Assembly (NCBI GenBank): GCA_900544255.1
Contig: UQUM01000019.1
Coordinates: 1 to 39,760 of the forward strand
From: an uncultured Sutterella sp.
Lineage (GTDB): Bacteria > Pseudomonadota > Gammaproteobacteria > Burkholderiales > Burkholderiaceae_F
Reading direction: 5' to 3'
DNA: 39,760 bases
Shown here: piece by piece, positions 39,216-39,760 of the stretch
How positions within the stretch are numbered: position 1 is the stretch's first letter
How the letters are laid out: the number at the start of each line of letters is the position of its first letter
Notes under the pieces: generated by a model
Databases searched by the model: none
Seen by the model: only the letters and a program-made list of their open reading frames with translations
What the model was told of the DNA's origin: nothing
Program-made: the position numbers and the translations under genes

Positions 39216-39602
39216 TTAAGCGGCAACGGCAGCGGCTTCAACAGCGGGTTCCGCCTTCTTCGCCTTGCGGGTGCGGCGCACCGTCTTCTTGGCGGCAGGC
39301 TTCTTTTCTTCCTTCACTTCTTCAACGGCAACTTCCGCCGCTTCCTTCGCTTCCTTGGCTTCACGGCGTTCCTGAGACTTCACCTGGGCTTCGGCCACGA
39401 CGTCGGCCAGATCTTCCTTCACGCCTTCCACGCCCGCAAGAACCTTGTCCTTTACGTCGATACCGGCAGAAAGCAGAGAGCTCGCAAGGGGCTTCACACC
39501 GCCGAACTTTTTACCCTTGGCGATCGCTACGGCACCCAAAGCGCCCACTACGAGACCTCCCACAAAAAAGAGACCGTACTTCGTCGTCTGATTCAACACC
39601 AT
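39216..39602 (-). CDS. Small membrane protein, FezA/PacL-like (DUF6110-type)
   Basis: A 128-residue protein with one N-terminal membrane helix (KYGLFFVGGLVVGALGAVAI, rich in Gly in GGLVVGALG), an amphipathic helix (SLLSAGIDVKDKVLAGVEGV then EDLADVVAEAQ) and a basic/Ala-rich tail (KKTVRRTRKAKKAEP). The helix-then-EDLADVVAEA pattern matches small proteins encoded beside P1B ATPases: DUF6110 proteins (FezA in Clostridioides) and mycobacterial PacL (DUF1490). Those organise the pump in the membrane or, for FezA, are needed for ferrosome formation. The ATG at 39602 has AAAGGA 7 nt upstream; a longer reading from 39704 starts inside the promoter and is rejected. It is the first gene of the operon. 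Confidence 0.7.
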   Translation of the reverse strand: MVLNQTTKYGLFFVGGLVVGALGAVAIAKGKKFGGVKPLASSLLSAGIDVKDKVLAGVEGVKEDLADVVAEAQVKSQERREAKEAKEAAEVAVEEVKEEKKPAAKKTVRRTRKAKKAEPAVEAAAVAA

Positions 39603-39676
39603 TTTGATTGTCCTTTCTATATGTCGAATAAAGGCAGGGGATTTTTTCCCTGCGTTTAAAAACCGAGAGTGGGCGC

Positions 39677-39704
39677 ATTTTAGCCTGAAAGTCGTCTGAT
39701 GCAA
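39677..39704 (-). promoter_or_regulatory. Promoter of the fez-like operon
   Basis: On the minus strand TTGCAT (39699-39704), 16-bp spacer, TAAAAT (39677-39682), about 75 bp before the FezA-like start. The leader between them contains an imperfect GCAGGGAAAAAATCCCCTGC hairpin (about 39633-39652). Confidence 0.55.
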
Positions 39705-39760
39705 ACACTAAATAGCTGAACTGTAGGTGAATACAACCGGCAAGTACCTGATTTCTAGCC

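Overview
The window looks like a chromosome segment of a GC-rich betaproteobacterium, most likely in or near the Sutterellaceae (Burkholderiales). This rests on gene order and protein character, not a database match. The supporting runs are accB-accC-prmA-DUF3426, mpl-yqiA-rnb-aroE with a small betaproteobacterial-type protein divergent from mpl, and the overall protein similarity I recognise. No tRNA, rRNA or CRISPR array is visible.

Layout. 1-2940 is a pile-up of mobile DNA: an IS110 transposase with a structured, bridge-RNA-like upstream region, a tnpB with terminal hairpins, and an ATPase gene cut off by that element. 2994-6119 is a NitT/TauT-type ABC importer (permease, ATPase, Tat-exported binding protein) with a good promoter and a ~300-nt structured leader ending in a terminator hairpin, which suggests a riboswitch. 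6173-10093 holds recR, a KTSC protein, two lipoproteins and the magnesium channel gene mgtE. 10176-11040 is a decayed, internally deleted tnpB whose hairpin-rich 3' end survives. 11137-16077 is housekeeping (aroE; rnb, yqiA, mpl). 16181-21365 carries a conserved protein, the biotin and carboxylase subunits of acetyl-CoA carboxylase, prmA and a zinc-ribbon membrane protein. 21464-22017 is a CYTH phosphatase gene with an operator-like repeat cluster. 22448-30255 is a compact run yggT-(45-aa membrane ORF)-kdpF-kdpA-kdpB-kdpC-kdpD. 30502-35408 contains an orphan Phd-like fragment, aspS, a radical SAM protein, a Fic protein and an XRE regulator. 35455-39704 is a metal-related operon.

Two systems stand out. 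First, 35964-39704 (read right to left) encodes a small one-helix membrane protein, a P1B-type ATPase with Ser-Cys-Ala in place of the usual CPC and an Arg-rich N-terminus, a second HMA-like protein, and a two-helix membrane protein. This matches the layout of the ferrosome (fez) clusters that build intracellular iron-storage organelles in Desulfovibrio and Clostridioides; here it would be in a gut-type betaproteobacterium with a possible extra component. Second, the KdpD sensor has Asp where the phospho-accepting His should be, also lacks the adjacent Thr, and has no kdpE beside it, so the usual phosphorelay cannot work in the normal way.

Other points: the Fic gene is preceded by eight or nine AATGG-like units at helical (10-11 bp) spacing that run into its start codon, and the IS110 start codon is part of an 11-bp stem.
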